Source: an uncultured Albidovulum sp. (GTDB lineage Bacteria > Pseudomonadota > Alphaproteobacteria > Rhodobacterales > Rhodobacteraceae). Taken from it: DNA of 64,000 nucleotides. Positions 30,251-38,694 of this stretch are shown here, piece after piece. Numbering within the stretch: the stretch's first letter is position 1; every line of letters begins with the position of its first letter. The notes beneath the pieces were generated by a model. It made no database searches. It had not been told where the DNA came from and was given only the letters and a program-made list of their open reading frames with translations. Location: contig CAJYAD010000017.1 in NCBI GenBank assembly GCA_913064775.1, forward strand, positions 32,524-96,523. Reading direction: 5' to 3'. The position numbers and the translations under genes were made by a program.

Positions 30251-30347
30251 AGGCCCCCATCAGGGCCGGCGACAGGCCTTGTTCCGACGCAATGGGGAAA
30301 GCGGCATTCATGCGGTCGTCGCTGGCCTTGGCCGATCGGATTTCCAC

Positions 30348-31151
30348 TCAGGCAATAAGCGGTTGTGCAAGGATCCACAGGCCAAAGCCGAACAGCCCCG
30401 CGCCCAGGGCTTTCGAGATCACCGCGCTGCGGGGCATGACCTTTTCGGCCAGGACATAGGCCGTGATTGCAACGATCCAGGCGGTATTCATCACGCCGAC
30501 GGCGAACAGGACACCCATCAGCGCCCAGCAACAGCCGACGCAATAGGCGCCATGGCTCAGCCCCATGCGCAGCGCGCCGCGCGGGCCGTCCTGCCAGCGG
30601 GTCAGCAGAAAGCTCATCGGTGACTGGCAAAGCCGCAGGCACGACTGCTTCAACGGGCTGAACTGATAAAGACCCGCGCCGATCAGCAGGGCGCCCGAGA
30701 CCGGCGCCGCCGATGTCATCACCATCGGCGACATCAGCGCAAGACCGGTCAGGACCGCCTGCAGCCCGGCGGCGCCGAGGCTGAACACCATCCAGACGAT
30801 CACATATCCGGCCGAAAAGGCCGCGACCGGACGCCAGCCGGAGCCCGTCGCCCGGTCGCCCGCCTGCATCCGCGCATAGGCGACGATCATCGGTGCGGCG
30901 GTCGGCAGCATCATCGCGGCCATCATGACCGCCCACATCACGAAAAGACCCAGCACCATCCCCGGCGAAATCAGATGCGGCGCAATCATCATCGACGCCA
31001 TGCCGGGGATACGGGACATGTCGCCGATCATCAGACCGAGCCAGCCCCAGGAGCCGAGCATCACCAGGCCAGGTGCCGCGATCAACAGCAACAGCCGGGC
31101 CAGCCGCAGGCGGTCAGGCCGCCCCGGCAGCGCCCCGGCGGTTCGCGTCAT
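30348..31151 (-). CDS. DUF2182 integral membrane protein
   Basis: This 267-residue protein has about seven membrane segments and many methionines. Family features are AVMMAAMMLPTAAPM, FSPLKQSCLRLCQSP and LSHGAYCVGCCWALM, with repeated cysteines inside or beside the membrane. DUF2182 proteins are predicted metal-binding membrane proteins, often paired with DUF1326, as here (ATGA overlap). A role in copper or another soft-metal process is suggested only by these residues. Confidence 0.8.
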   Translation of the reverse strand: MTRTAGALPGRPDRLRLARLLLLIAAPGLVMLGSWGWLGLMIGDMSRIPGMASMMIAPHLISPGMVLGLFVMWAVMMAAMMLPTAAPMIVAYARMQAGDRATGSGWRPVAAFSAGYVIVWMVFSLGAAGLQAVLTGLALMSPMVMTSAAPVSGALLIGAGLYQFSPLKQSCLRLCQSPMSFLLTRWQDGPRGALRMGLSHGAYCVGCCWALMGVLFAVGVMNTAWIVAITAYVLAEKVMPRSAVISKALGAGLFGFGLWILAQPLIA

Positions 31152-31750
31152 GGCCGGTCCGAATAGGCGAAGGGCGAAAAGACGCCGGTCTTGTCGGTAA
31201 GCGACCACGACATGCCATGATCCGAATAGGTCAGATGGCTGCTTTTCGCCACGGTCCCCGGAAAGCCGGGCGCGATGCACAGCGGATGACCCTGCACCGT
31301 GACCGGCCCGTCACCCTGACCAACGATCGGCTCGATCTCGACCTCGGCGATTTTTGGGATTTCCAGCCGGTGCCGGCCACCCTCGACCGTGAACTTGATC
31401 GGCACGGTCCGCACCCCGGCAATGGCCCCGATATGGCCCGCCAGCCGCGCCGGGTGGCCGCCCGCCTGACCGCCGAAAATCTGCATCAGGGCGGCGTTTT
31501 GCGCGGCGTCGGCGCGGTCATCGACATAGACCGCCACGGTCCAGGGCGTGGTCGCCATCGGGCCATCGGAATGAACCGCCAGCGCGACGTTCAGGCCCGA
31601 CAGAGAGACGCCCTCATGCTCTCCCTTCTCGATATGCCAGCCCACGAGCGCGGTGCAGTCGTCCTGCGTCGGCGGGCTCAGGAACAGGCAGGGGCAGGCA
31701 GAATTGCAATTGCAGCTTTCGAAATAGGTTCCGGCAAGCGACCAGGACAT
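31148..31750 (-). CDS. DUF1326 protein
   Basis: This 200-residue protein opens with the characteristic cysteine-rich YFESCNCNSACPCLF motif, which looks like a metal- or redox-active site, then a beta-rich domain. No signal peptide is seen, so it is probably cytoplasmic. It is the first gene of a two-gene operon with the DUF2182 membrane protein. No biochemical function can be given from sequence. Confidence 0.82.
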   Translation of the reverse strand: MSWSLAGTYFESCNCNSACPCLFLSPPTQDDCTALVGWHIEKGEHEGVSLSGLNVALAVHSDGPMATTPWTVAVYVDDRADAAQNAALMQIFGGQAGGHPARLAGHIGAIAGVRTVPIKFTVEGGRHRLEIPKIAEVEIEPIVGQGDGPVTVQGHPLCIAPGFPGTVAKSSHLTYSDHGMSWSLTDKTGVFSPFAYSDRP

Positions 31751-31883
31751 CGGAAAATTCCTTCTCTGGGGATGTGAACTGTCGCCAAGCCTAGGGGCTC
31801 GTCGACATCGCCGCTTGTCGCCGGCATGGTGAATACCTTTGGATTACATCATTTTTCGGTCACGGTAGGGATGGGAGGTTGCG

Positions 31884-33443
31884 ATGATCTACACATTCGG
31901 CCCGTTCACAGCCAATTCCGACCTGTTTGAACTCCGCCGCAACGGCGTGGCGCTGACGGTCGAGCCGCTGGTGTTCAATGTCCTGCTCTGCCTGATCGAG
32001 TGCCGGGACAGGATCGTCACGCGCTCCGATCTCATTGACGCCGTCTGGCAAGGGCGGGCGGTCGCCGACACCACGATCAGCAGCCGGATATTCGCCCTGC
32101 GACAGGTGCTGGGCGACAGTGGCGCCGAACAATCCTATGTCCGCACCATCCCGCGCCGCGGCTTTCGCTTCGTCGCGAAGGTCGCCTGCCCCGAAGCCGG
32201 CCAGACCGCCGGCGCGGACAGCGGGCAGCTTGAAGGCCCGCCGCCGCAAACCGCGATGACCGAGACCCTCGTCGCGCATCCACCAAAGCTGCTCGTGCTG
32301 CCCTTCAAGGCGGCAAGCGCCCATACCGACAAATACATCTGCGACGGGCTGACCGAGGACGTGATCGGCAATCTGACCCGGTTTCGCGAGCTTCGGGTGA
32401 TCGCCGGCGGCACCTCGTTCCATTTCCGCTCTAGCGACATGACGCCGATCGAGATCGCCCGGACCCTGGGCGCCGATTTCATCGTCGTCGGCCGCGCCCG
32501 CAATGAGGAGGGCCGGCTGAGGGTGACCGTCCAGCTTGTCGATGCGGCCTCCGGCATTTCGCTGTGGGTGGGACAGTATGATCGGCAGGTGTCGGATATC
32601 TTCGCGGTTCAGGACGAGATGACCCGCAGGGTCGCCACGGCCCTGGGCATTCAGGTGCAGGACACCGCGCTGTCACGCGCGCTGCACAAAAGCCCGCGCG
32701 AATTCGACGCCTACGATTGCCTGCTTCGGGCCCGGCGCTATACCAGCACGCTGGACGACACCGTCCACGCCGAGGCCCGCGACCTGCTGGAGCGGGCCAT
32801 CATGCTGGACCCGACCTATGCCGAGGCGCATGCGCTGCTGGCCAATGTCTATCTTGCCGAATACCGCTTTGGTGCCAATCCGCGCCCGGCCCCGCTTGAC
32901 CGGGCCCTTGCCGCCGCGCTGCAAGCAACCGAACTGGACCCGCAAAGCGCCTATGCGCGCTGCTGGCTGGCGATCACGCATTTCTTTCGCAAGGACAACG
33001 ACAAGTTCCAGGCCGAGATGCGGCGCGCGCTCGACCTCAATCCCAACGACCCCGAGATATTGGCCGAGGCCGGTCACTACCTGTCGTTCATGGGCGATTA
33101 TGAGCGCGGCGTCGATCTGTCCCACAGGGCGCAGCAGCTGAACCCCCTGCATCCGGGCTGGTATCATTTCAGTTTCGCGCGATACCATTACAACCTGTGC
33201 GCCTACGAAGAGGTCCTTGTCGATGTGGCGCGGATCGGCATGCCCGGCTTCTACTGGAGCCACATCCTGAACGCGGCGGCGCTGGGGCAGCTCGGGCGCA
33301 AGGACGCCGCGACCTCGCTTGCACGCATCGAAAGCCTGAAGGCGGGACTGTCGCCCGTTGAGGAGATGCAGAAATGGAACGTATCGGCGCATGATTTCGC
33401 CCATCTGCGCGAGGGGCTGCGAAAGGCCGGTCTTGAGGAATAG
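31884..33443 (+). CDS. Winged-helix regulator with TolB-like and TPR domains
   Basis: This 519-residue protein has an OmpR/CadC-type winged helix (about residues 1-98, ending RTIPRRGFRFVA), then a domain of the kind found beside adenylate cyclases (LLVLPFKA ... ICDGLTEDVIGNL ... GRARNEEGRLRVTVQLVDA, about 135-250), then TPR-like helices (about 270-500). There is no membrane segment, so it is a cytoplasmic regulator sensing through protein or ligand contacts. The start follows GGGAGG. No target can be named; the divergent DUF1326/DUF2182 pair is the nearest candidate. Confidence 0.8.
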   Translation: MIYTFGPFTANSDLFELRRNGVALTVEPLVFNVLLCLIECRDRIVTRSDLIDAVWQGRAVADTTISSRIFALRQVLGDSGAEQSYVRTIPRRGFRFVAKVACPEAGQTAGADSGQLEGPPPQTAMTETLVAHPPKLLVLPFKAASAHTDKYICDGLTEDVIGNLTRFRELRVIAGGTSFHFRSSDMTPIEIARTLGADFIVVGRARNEEGRLRVTVQLVDAASGISLWVGQYDRQVSDIFAVQDEMTRRVATALGIQVQDTALSRALHKSPREFDAYDCLLRARRYTSTLDDTVHAEARDLLERAIMLDPTYAEAHALLANVYLAEYRFGANPRPAPLDRALAAALQATELDPQSAYARCWLAITHFFRKDNDKFQAEMRRALDLNPNDPEILAEAGHYLSFMGDYERGVDLSHRAQQLNPLHPGWYHFSFARYHYNLCAYEEVLVDVARIGMPGFYWSHILNAAALGQLGRKDAATSLARIESLKAGLSPVEEMQKWNVSAHDFAHLREGLRKAGLEE

Positions 33444-33520
33444 CCAGCCTGTCGACCCGCTGTCTGAACCGCGCGTTGGGCGGACGGGTGATGACTTGCC
33501 GCGCGGCGCGAAGGGTCGCC

Positions 33521-34198
33521 CTATGCGTCGAAGCCCAGAAACCGCGTGACATCCGCGACAGGGCGGCGGCGGGAGACCACCGCATTCGCCACGAAATCCT
33601 CGTCTGGCCAGCCAAGCGCGACGCAGGTCAGAATGACCTGATCCTCGGGGATATCCACCACCTCGCGCACCACCGGGCTTTGCATGATGCCCTGACCGTT
33701 GATGACCGCGCCAAGTCCGCGGCTCCAGGCCGCCAGGACCAGCCCATAGGTCATCGCGCCGGTATCGAAATGGGCGATCGTGTTGTTCAGAAGCGCCTTG
33801 TCGAAGCAGACCACGACCGAGACCGGGGCGTCGAACTGCCGAAACCCCCGCATGACCCAGTCTTGCCGGCGCTCGGCATCATGACGCTCGATTCCCATCG
33901 CCTCGAACAGCTGCACGGCAATCTCGATCTGGCGCTTGCGGTGTTCGCCTTCATAGGCGGCGTAATCCTCGATCTCGCGGCTGGGCGGCACGCCGCCAAG
34001 CATCCGTTCCGAATTGCCGCGCCTTATCCGTTCCAGCGGCTCGCCCGTCACCACGTGAAGATGCCAAGGCTGGGTGTTCATCGACGACGGCGCCCGGTTT
34101 GCGAGCGCGATGACCTCTTCCAGAAGGTCCCTCGGAACCGGCTCTTTGGTAAATCCGCGGATGGAGCGGCGGTCTTTCATTGCCGTGTCGATATTCAT
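33521..34198 (-). CDS. Nitroreductase-family protein
   Basis: This 225-residue FMN-dependent oxidoreductase has RRSIRGF at the N-terminus, RAPSSMNTQPWHLHVV in the FMN-binding loop, and GLGAVINGQGIM. Such enzymes reduce nitroaromatics or quinones with NAD(P)H; the natural substrate is unknown. The start at 34198 (MNIDTAMKDRR) fits the family N-terminus. It ends close to the left end of the IS1595-type element, which may have separated it from former neighbours. Confidence 0.85.
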   Translation of the reverse strand: MNIDTAMKDRRSIRGFTKEPVPRDLLEEVIALANRAPSSMNTQPWHLHVVTGEPLERIRRGNSERMLGGVPPSREIEDYAAYEGEHRKRQIEIAVQLFEAMGIERHDAERRQDWVMRGFRQFDAPVSVVVCFDKALLNNTIAHFDTGAMTYGLVLAAWSRGLGAVINGQGIMQSPVVREVVDIPEDQVILTCVALGWPDEDFVANAVVSRRRPVADVTRFLGFDA

Positions 34199-34298
34199 CG
34201 CAAACCCTTTGTCACTGCCCAAAGCCGTCCCGCGCGGCCCCGGGCCACCTGCCCGAACGGATTTCCCGCGGCGGGTCTGCACGACTATAGTCGATCGG

Positions 34299-34318
34299 GA
34301 TTATGTAGCTACTGCACA
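34299..34318 (+). repeat. Left terminal inverted repeat
   Basis: GATTATGTAGCTACTGCACA; the exact reverse complement is at 37169-37188. The two bases outside resemble each other imperfectly, so the true tip may lie one to three bases further out. Confidence 0.9.
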
Positions 34319-34340
34319 CGATGCTTCCTCCTGAGGATGT

Positions 34341-35287
34341 TTGGCCAATATGGCCGGCATGCCCAAACCCCAATTCCCATTCGCCGAGATCGTTCGCCTG
34401 ACAGAGACGGAAGAGAAGGCGATCGCCTTCGCCGAAGACCTGCGCTGGCGCGGTGAGGTTGCTTGCCACCGGTGCGGATCCGTCTCGATATCGCGCCTGG
34501 CCCACCGGCCCGGGAGATACCGGTGCCACGGCTGCCGCAAGCAGTTCTCCGTGCGCACCGGAACACCGATGGAGAGCTCGCGCTTGCCCGTGTCCGTGTG
34601 GCTGCGCGGGCTCTGGCTCATTCTGTCCTCGTCGAAAGGTATCTCCTCGCTCAAGCTCGGGGAGATGCTCGGCATTCAGCAGCGCTCGGCCTGGTTTCTG
34701 GCCCACCGGGTTCGCGCGATGATGTCGTGGGCCGTCCGCGCCCCGATCTCTGGCGAGACGGTGGAGCTCGACGAGGTCTATGCCGGCGCGCCGCCGCGGC
34801 AAAGAGCCGGTGGAGGTCCGACCGGCGCGAAGCCCGGCCGCGGTCCGCGTCGACCTCTGGTGCTGACCGCCGCCGCTCGGGGTGGCGAGGCGCGCTTCAA
34901 GTTGATTGCAAGCCACTCTCGCACAGAGATCAGCGCCGCCACGAGCGCCATGATCCGATCTGCAAACACCGTCATGCGGATGCGCTGCCCGCCTATGCCT
35001 TCCTAGGCAAAGCGCGCCGCTTCGTGACCCATTCGGCCAAGGAGTTCGTGCGCAACAATACTGTCGGTCCGCAGGCGCATGTGAACACCGCCGAGAGCTG
35101 TCACGCCGATCTGCCCCGAATGGTGCTCGGGGTTCATCACTGGATCAGCCGCAAGCACCTCGACCTCTACCTCCGGGATCTCGCTTTCCGAAGATCCAGG
35201 CGCGATCGGACCGTCCTCGACAAGCTGCACGAGGCCGTCGCAGCACCGGGGCGCATTTTCTACGCCGATCTCGTCGGAATAGGGTAG
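34341..35287 (+). pseudogene. IS1595-family transposase, frameshifted
   Basis: The first frame (34341-35006) encodes the N-terminal zinc ribbon (CHRCGS ... YRCHGCRKQF), the helix-turn-helix region and the first catalytic aspartate motif (ELDEVYAG). The remaining ISXO2-type sequence (ADALPAYAFLGKARRFVTHS ... EFVRNN ... HHWISRKHLDLYLRDLAFR) continues in the -1 frame to 35287. The switch lies near 34960. No standard slippery heptamer is seen there, so this is more likely a mutation than programmed frameshifting. Confidence 0.8.
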
Positions 35288-35416
35288 ATCCAGACTTCGC
35301 CTTTTGTCAATCTGGCCAATATGTTGGATATGTGCCGCACCTGTCAGAACAAGATCGTCCCGAGCCGCCGCGAGCGGCGATCGGGGTCATTGACGGGTGA
35401 CGCGCCACAGCCCGCG

Positions 35417-37186
35417 ATGAAGCAGAAAGACCGCATTCAGCGCGCCGACATCTTCGACGTCCCGGCCAATGCCGGCAAGGTCGATGCCATCAAGGGGCTC
35501 TGGGCCGACTGGCGCCGCGGTCTACTCGCGGAAGCGCTCGGCGCGCGGCGCGATCTGATGGAAGGCCGCCAGTTGCGCGAGCGCCTCTATGCGGCCGCCG
35601 AGGCGGCAGAACCATTGATCTCGGCATCGAAAGCACGTCTGGGGGCCGCGCCCCAGCAGATGGTCCGTGCCCAGGCCGTGGGCACGATCAAGAGCTGGCT
35701 CGGCAATCGCAAGAACGATGTCAGCGACGCGATCCAGGCCCAGTTCAACCCGCGCCGGTGGGGAGGGGCCGCCAGGCGCCGGTTCGCGGTGCTACCGGAC
35801 AATCGGCGCGCGGAGATCGAGGCCAACCTCGCCGTGCTGCGCCATGAACTCTCGGCGATCAACGCCCAGCAACTCTGGATGGCGCCGGCCGATCTGCCGG
35901 TGATGCGCAAACTCGGGAACGACCAGCTGGTGCCGGTCTCGGCCCGGGCCCGGCATCTCGCCCGGACGATGTTCCTTGGCATCATCGCACGCCACAAATG
36001 GCCGCGCTTTGCCAAGATGGCGATGCGCATAGACAGCCGGCTGGGACACTCAAAGCTCTGGCTCGAACCCCGGGGCGCGGGTCTCTTCGCGTGGTGGCTG
36101 AATCTGAAGACGCCATCCGGCAAGGTCGCCCTGCCGGTCCGGGGCTGGGGCCGCGGCGGCGGAGCATCCGCCAGGGGCGCTTTGCGGGAAGGCATCCTCG
36201 GAAAGACGGTCAATCTCGTCGGAGACGAGGACGGGGTTCTGCGGATCATGCTCAACCGCGATGTGACCGAAGTCTTCGAGCGGAACCGGGTAGCCTACAC
36301 ATCCTTGATGGACGTGCTGGGGATCGACTTCGGGATCAACACGCTCCTGGCCACCAGCAAGGGTGATCTGCTCGGCCGCCACTTCAAGGAGAAGCTGCTG
36401 CCGCTTGCGAGGCGCGCGGCGCAGATCGCCGCCCGGGAGCAACAAGCCGGCCGCAAGCCCGGGGATTGTCGGGCCTACCGCGATCTCATCGCCCGCATGC
36501 GCGGGCTGATCGACACCGAGGTCAATCGCGCGCTCAACCATGCGGTGGCGCTGCACCGGCCGCGGGTCATTGCCGTGGAGAAGCTCGACTTCCGCGGCAT
36601 GGGGCTCAGCCGCAAGCTGAACCGCATCTTGTCGAATTGCGGCCGCGGCGCGGTCGAGAAGAAGCTCACCGACCTGGCTGAGCACTACGGCATCGAGATC
36701 CACGAGGTCGATCCGGCCTATACCAGCCAGACATGTTCCTGCTGCGGCTACGCGGACAAGCGTCAGCGCCAGGGAGAGAAATTCCACTGCCGCCATTGCG
36801 GCAGGCGGATGCACGCAGACGTCAACGGAGCCCGGAATATCGCCCAGGCGATTGGGCAGGCGTCGGAAGAGGTGGCGATGAACGCGGGCGGATGTTCCGT
36901 ACCGCGCGCCACTGCGACCGGCCGCCCACAAAGACGGAAGCGGAAAACCTCATCGCTGTCGCGGACGAGAAGCGCATCCCTGCGTCAGATCGTGCGCCGC
37001 TTCGATGAGCGTGTGGCGGATCTCAAACCGGTCTCACGACCGCGACGAGGTTCGTCGGGCACCAGGGAGAGTGCCCCTGACCCACGGCTGACCAATCCTT
37101 ACTGGAAGCGGCATTCCATGCTTCTGAAAAGGAGATCAGTCGCCGGTCAGAATGTGGAATCTGCTGCCTGTGCAGTAGCTACATAA
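35417..37186 (+). CDS. tnpB: Large TnpB-like RuvC nuclease
   Basis: From MKQKDRIQRADIF this is 589 residues, well above the roughly 400 of ISDra2 TnpB. An extended N-terminal part of about 300 residues precedes RuvC-I (LGIDFGINT, D304). RuvC-II is VEKLDFRGMG (E388). A zinc ribbon follows (C440/C443, C458/C461), and RuvC-III is HADVNGARNI (D468). All catalytic acids are present, so an active RNA-guided DNase is plausible. A basic tail of about 110 residues overlaps where a guide RNA scaffold would lie. An in-frame start at 35321 is possible. No CRISPR array is near. Confidence 0.85.
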   Translation: MKQKDRIQRADIFDVPANAGKVDAIKGLWADWRRGLLAEALGARRDLMEGRQLRERLYAAAEAAEPLISASKARLGAAPQQMVRAQAVGTIKSWLGNRKNDVSDAIQAQFNPRRWGGAARRRFAVLPDNRRAEIEANLAVLRHELSAINAQQLWMAPADLPVMRKLGNDQLVPVSARARHLARTMFLGIIARHKWPRFAKMAMRIDSRLGHSKLWLEPRGAGLFAWWLNLKTPSGKVALPVRGWGRGGGASARGALREGILGKTVNLVGDEDGVLRIMLNRDVTEVFERNRVAYTSLMDVLGIDFGINTLLATSKGDLLGRHFKEKLLPLARRAAQIAAREQQAGRKPGDCRAYRDLIARMRGLIDTEVNRALNHAVALHRPRVIAVEKLDFRGMGLSRKLNRILSNCGRGAVEKKLTDLAEHYGIEIHEVDPAYTSQTCSCCGYADKRQRQGEKFHCRHCGRRMHADVNGARNIAQAIGQASEEVAMNAGGCSVPRATATGRPQRRKRKTSSLSRTRSASLRQIVRRFDERVADLKPVSRPRRGSSGTRESAPDPRLTNPYWKRHSMLLKRRSVAGQNVESAACAVAT

Positions 37187-37188
37187 TC
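37169..37188 (-). repeat. Right terminal inverted repeat
   Basis: Exact reverse complement of 34299-34318. It contains the stop codon of the TnpB-like gene, so the coding region reaches the very end of the element. Confidence 0.9.
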
Positions 37189-37391
37189 TCCAAGTCGATG
37201 TGCGATCGAGAAGAAACCCCAGAGTGCCGCGCGCTTCCGAAATCGACCGGCCCACTGATCTGGCGCAGCGACGGCAATGGAAATCCGGCGCAGGATCAAG
37301 ATTGCATGATCTCTGCCGGACGACCGGCCCGCGCAGACGCCGTGTCCAGTCTGCAAGGTCGACGTCCGACCCCGAAACAAAGGAGCTTACG

Positions 37392-37601
37392 ATGTCCTTC
37401 AAACCCCTTCTTCTTCTGCCGCTCGTCTTCGGCCTTGCGGGCTGCCTGGAAAACAACAGCCAGCGCGGTCTGGCCGGTGCCGCTGGCGGCGCTGTGCTTT
37501 CTGGCGTGACGGGCGGAAGCCCGATCGTCGGGGCGGCTGTCGGCGGCGCCGCGGGCTATTTCTGCAAGGACCTGAACGTGCCCGGCTGCCGCAATAAATG
37601 A
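37392..37601 (+). CDS. Small lipoprotein with glycine-zipper-like core
   Basis: This 69-residue protein has a signal peptide ending in the lipobox GLAGC, so it is probably acylated at C18, followed by a glycine/alanine-rich segment (GAAGGAVLSGV ... GAAVGGAAGY) like a short glycine zipper and a C-terminal cysteine pair region. Such small lipoproteins are common in Rhodobacterales, with unknown role. AGGAG lies seven bases before the start. Confidence 0.75.
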   Translation: MSFKPLLLLPLVFGLAGCLENNSQRGLAGAAGGAVLSGVTGGSPIVGAAVGGAAGYFCKDLNVPGCRNK

Positions 37602-37614
37602 CCCGATCGCGCCC

Positions 37615-37908
37615 ATGAGCACGCCCGTAAGCGAAAGGCTTGCAACGATGACCGACACCGATATCCACGCAAGGCTTGTTGCCCTCGGCCAGCAGTTGTC
37701 GAAGGCCGAGAAGGCGCTGAGCAAACGCGGCTCTGACGTCGACCCAGCGCATCTGGTCACCAACCGGGAACTGCAAGACCGCTACAACGCCCTGCACCAG
37801 CAAGTCGCGCGCGAAGAGACGAGCGAAGCGGCGCATGGCGCGAGTATCAGCGATTTTGAGCATTCCGTCCGCATGTGGGTAGAGCGGCTGGATCGCGATC
37901 TGATATGA
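37615..37908 (+). CDS. Small helical protein of unknown function
   Basis: This 97-residue protein (or 86 residues from the ATG at 37648) is charged and helical, with heptad-like leucines and no membrane segment or cysteine. It follows the lipoprotein gene by 13 bases and may share its transcript. No family is recognised. Confidence 0.6.
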   Translation: MSTPVSERLATMTDTDIHARLVALGQQLSKAEKALSKRGSDVDPAHLVTNRELQDRYNALHQQVAREETSEAAHGASISDFEHSVRMWVERLDRDLI

Positions 37909-37927
37909 CCGGCCCGCCCCTTCAATC

Positions 37928-37948
37928 GGCATTTACAATGCTTATTGT
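37928..37948. promoter_or_regulatory. Palindromic operator candidate upstream of the RIC gene
   Basis: The dyad ACAAT-GCTT-ATTGT (37935-37948) sits in a 20-base block (minus strand CAATAAGCATTGTAAATGCC) that matches 39740-39759 at 17 of 20 positions. It lies 43 bases before the small gene at 37991. The 5-4-5 spacing is that of FNR-family sites but the half sites differ (NCAAT rather than TTGAY). Confidence 0.55.
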
Positions 37949-37990
37949 GCGCCGTAATCTGACGGCAATTCCAGATCGACGGAGTCGCTG

Positions 37991-38137
37991 ATGTCCTTGG
38001 CAACGCGACCTGCTGCGGCAGCCGACAGCTTGTGGCCCGATGTCACGGTGCCGCCGATGACCGGGCACATTGCCCGCGCGGCGCAGCATGCGGTGGCGGT
38101 CTCCGGATTTGGCCCTGACAAAGGCAGATTACGATGA
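37991..38137 (+). CDS. Possible 48-residue protein coupled to the RIC gene
   Basis: The frame starts ATG after GGAG with seven-base spacing and stops in an ATGA overlap with the hemerythrin-domain gene at 38134. It encodes MSLATRPAAAADSLWPDVT and so on, without a recognised domain. The coupling and the upstream palindrome support a real leader gene, but composition alone does not. The opposite strand also has an open frame here. Confidence 0.35.
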   Translation: MSLATRPAAAADSLWPDVTVPPMTGHIARAAQHAVAVSGFGPDKGRLR

Positions 38138-38607
38138 CACCGGTGCCCCTCGACGATCCCGCCGCCCTGACCCGCTATATCGAAAGCCGGTTTCATGCCC
38201 GGCACCGGCGGGACTTGCCCGGACTGGTCGCGCTGGCGATCGAGGTCGAGGCAGAGCATTTCGGCGACCATAATGTCCCCCGGGGGCTGACCGAGGTTCT
38301 CGGCGAAATGGCCGACGACATGGAAGAGCATATGAGGACGGAAGAGCAGATCCTCTTTCCGATGATCCGCAGGGCGGTGCGGCCGGGGGCCGGGCACCCG
38401 ATCCCGGAAATGCGCGCCGACCATCAGGATCATACCCGCGAGATTACCTATATCCGTGCCCTGACCAATGACTTCAAGCCACCGAAGGGCGCCGATCAGG
38501 CCTGGACCGCGCTCTACGCTGGGCTCAGGCAATTCATCGCCGAACTCCGAGAGCATATCCGGCTTGAGGACGACGTTCTGTTCCCGCAGTTCGACGCGCA
38601 GCATTGA
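38134..38607 (+). CDS. Hemerythrin-domain Fe-S repair-like protein (RIC/DnrN type)
   Basis: This 157-residue protein has a hemerythrin-like four-helix bundle with the di-iron ligands in EAEHFGDHN, EEHMRTEEQILFP, RADHQDHTRE and LREHIRLEDDVLFPQF. Proteins of the YtfE/ScdA/DnrN group repair iron-sulfur clusters after nitric oxide damage. The N-terminal ScdA_N domain is missing, so this is the hemerythrin part only. A denitrifier's need to survive its own NO fits the location. Confidence 0.8.
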   Translation: MTPVPLDDPAALTRYIESRFHARHRRDLPGLVALAIEVEAEHFGDHNVPRGLTEVLGEMADDMEEHMRTEEQILFPMIRRAVRPGAGHPIPEMRADHQDHTREITYIRALTNDFKPPKGADQAWTALYAGLRQFIAELREHIRLEDDVLFPQFDAQH

Positions 38608-38694
38608 CGCGGCGGGCGGGCGCGTAAACGGGGCGGGGGCCCGAAACCCCCTGGCGGCTTGGGTCAGGCCGCATCTGTTCGGACGCGGTCGCCC

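Larger units (their letters stand above)
34296..37192 (+). mobile_element. IS1595/ISXO2-type element carrying a TnpB-like nuclease
   Basis: The 2.9-kb element is bounded by perfect 20-bp inverted repeats (34299-34318 and 37169-37188). AGTCGAT occurs just outside both ends (34289-34295 and 37193-37199) and may be what remains of the 8-bp target duplication typical of IS1595. It holds a frameshifted zinc-ribbon DDE transposase and a long tnpB-like gene whose last codons run into the right repeat. The target was the nitroreductase/lipoprotein intergenic region. Confidence 0.85.

Noticed and set aside
34940..34990. Programmed -1 frameshift in the IS1595 transposase
   Set aside because: The frame change has the right direction, but no slippery heptamer or downstream structure is obvious, so a plain mutation is more likely.
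35417..37186. Cas12 effector of a CRISPR locus
   Set aside because: No repeat array or adaptation genes are present, and the gene lies within transposon ends.
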